Of a DNA stretch of 6,265 bases, positions 5,164-6,265 are shown one piece after another. Both the position numbers and the translations under genes were made by a program. This DNA comes from Planctomycetales bacterium (GTDB lineage Bacteria > Planctomycetota > Planctomycetia > Planctomycetales > Planctomycetaceae): NCBI GenBank assembly GCA_020050375.1, contig JAGVKR010000740.1, positions 1 through 6,265 on the forward strand, in the 5' to 3' direction. The notes beneath the pieces were generated by a model. That model saw only the letters and a program-made list of their open reading frames with translations, was not told the origin of the DNA and searched no databases. The first letter of the stretch is position 1. Every line of letters begins with the position of its first letter.

Positions 5164-6265
5164 ATGAACGGGAACGAACTACTCAGAATCGTCGACGCGA
5201 TCCATCGCGACAAGAACATCGACAAGGAGATTGTGTTCGAAGGCATCGAGCAGGCGATTCTCTCGGCGGCCCGCAAACACTACGGAGAAGAGATCCCGCT
5301 GGAGATTCAGATCGATCGCGACAACGGCAACCCGACTTTGCTGAAAGAAGGGGCGGTCATCGATTCCGATCAGCTCGGCGAAATTCTGGGACGGATTTCC
5401 GCCCAGACCGCCAAGCAGGTCATGATTCAAAAGATGCGCGAAGCCGAGCGCGACGCGCTGTTTGACACCTACCTCGCCGACCGGGGGACGATCGTCACAG
5501 GAACGATTGCGCGGTTCGAGGGGGGGACGGCGACGATCAATCTCGGGAAGGTCGAAGGCATTCTGCCGCGCAGCGAACAGATTCCGGGCGAATCCTATCG
5601 GGTCAACGAGCGGACACGGGCCGTCGTGCTCGAAGTCCGCAAGGCTGGAACGCGCGTGAAGATCATTCTCTCGCGGACGCATCCGGACCTGGTGCGACGG
5701 TTGTTCGAGCTGGAGATCCCTGAAATCGCCGAGCGCGTGATCGAGATTCGGTCGCTGGCGCGCGAGGCGGGATATCGCTCGAAAGTGGCCGTTTCGTGCA
5801 TCGACCAGAAGATTGACGCGGTTGGGGCCTGCGTCGGTGTGCGCGGCTCGCGGATCAAAAACATCGTCGACGAGCTGGCGGGCGAGCGAATCGATATTGT
5901 CCGCTGGAACGATTCGCTGCAGGTGCTGGTCCCCAACGCCTTGCAGCCGGCCGAGGTTGAAGACGTGATCCTATGCCCGATGCTGGGGCGCGTGATCGTT
6001 CTCGTTAAGGAAGATCAGTTGTCGCTGGCGATCGGCAAGCGCGGTCAGAACGTGCGCCTGGCGTCGAAACTGGTCGGCTGGGACATCGAGATCATGACCC
6101 GCGAAGAGCTCAACGAGCAGCTCGACAAGTCGATCGATGCCTTCAGCCAGATTCCCGGCGCACCCGATCAACTGGCCGAAAACCTGGTCGAGCAGGGCTT
6201 CTTCAGCTTCGACGATCTGTCGGTCATCGAGCCCGATCAGTTGGCTGAACTGTCGGGGCTGAGTC
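5164..6265 (+). CDS. nusA: Transcription termination/antitermination factor NusA (3' partial)
   Basis: NusA binds RNA polymerase and nascent RNA and modulates pausing, intrinsic termination and antitermination. The first 367 residues are present and the frame runs off the window. Order of domains: N-terminal polymerase-binding domain, about 1-104 ([20 protein letters not shown]); S1 domain, about 106-172 ([34 protein letters not shown]); KH1, about 204-250, with its GxxG loop GVRG at 225-228; KH2, about 276-312, with [18 protein letters not shown] and GxxG at 291-294; and, from about 333, a C-terminal helix-hairpin-helix-like segment ([20 protein letters not shown]). All key motifs look intact, so this is a functional gene. 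The start is set by ATG 5164, its Shine-Dalgarno and the family N-terminus. In many bacteria rimP lies directly upstream; here it does not. infB is the usual downstream neighbour but is outside the window. Confidence 0.98.
   Translation, partial: MNGNELLRIVDAIHRDKNIDKEIVFEGIEQAILSAARKHYGEEIPLEIQIDRDNGNPTLLKEGAVIDSDQLGEILGRISAQTAKQVMIQKMREAERDALFDTYLADRGTIVTGTIARFEGGTATINLGKVEGILPRSEQIPGESYRVNERTRAVVLEVRKAGTRVKIILSRTHPDLVRRLFELEIPEIAERVIEIRSLAREAGYRSKVAVSCIDQKIDAVGACVGVRGSRIKNIVDELAGERIDIVRWNDSLQVLVPNALQPAEVEDVILCPMLGRVIVLVKEDQLSLAIGKRGQNVRLASKLVGWDIEIMTREELNEQLDKSIDAFSQIPGAPDQLAENLVEQGFFSFDDLSVIEPDQLAELSGLS

Overview
The window is GC-rich and looks like chromosome of a planctomycete-type bacterium. 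This inference rests on a ketosynthase-like protein without the usual C-terminal GFGG loop, large WD40 propeller proteins (one membrane-anchored), a secreted TPR protein, sparse Shine-Dalgarno signals, and nusA without rimP directly upstream. No single marker fixes the taxon.

Layout, left to right. Bases 1-215 hold the 3' end of a beta-ketoacyl synthase family gene. Directly after its stop, on the minus strand (about 219-479), lies a fragment of a TPR-family gene with neither its true start nor its end. An AT-richer stretch follows, then two plus-strand WD40 genes: a complete soluble-looking seven-bladed propeller (561-1712), and a membrane-anchored seven-bladed propeller (about 1675-2868) that has no convincing start of its own and opens in the +1 frame across the end of the first. 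Two adjacent hairpins lie in the gap to a convergent minus-strand gene (3021-4517) for a secreted TPR protein. After a 646-base gap, nusA begins at 5164 and runs off the right end.

The most interesting part is the gap in front of nusA. It has a good sigma70-type promoter (TTGACA, 17 bases, TATTGT; 4720-4748), about 200 bases with several possible hairpins and no convincing ORF, and then a strong intrinsic terminator (13 paired positions, then six T; 4953-4999), all 165 bases before nusA. This is either a stand-alone structured small RNA of about 245 nt or a transcription-attenuation leader for nusA, whose product itself acts on pausing and termination.

The ketosynthase and NusA are core genes. 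The stretch between them (TPR remnant, two WD40 genes with damaged or ambiguous 5' ends, secreted TPR protein) looks like a variable region that has been through deletion or rearrangement. Nothing in it suggests a phage, insertion sequence, CRISPR array or integrase.
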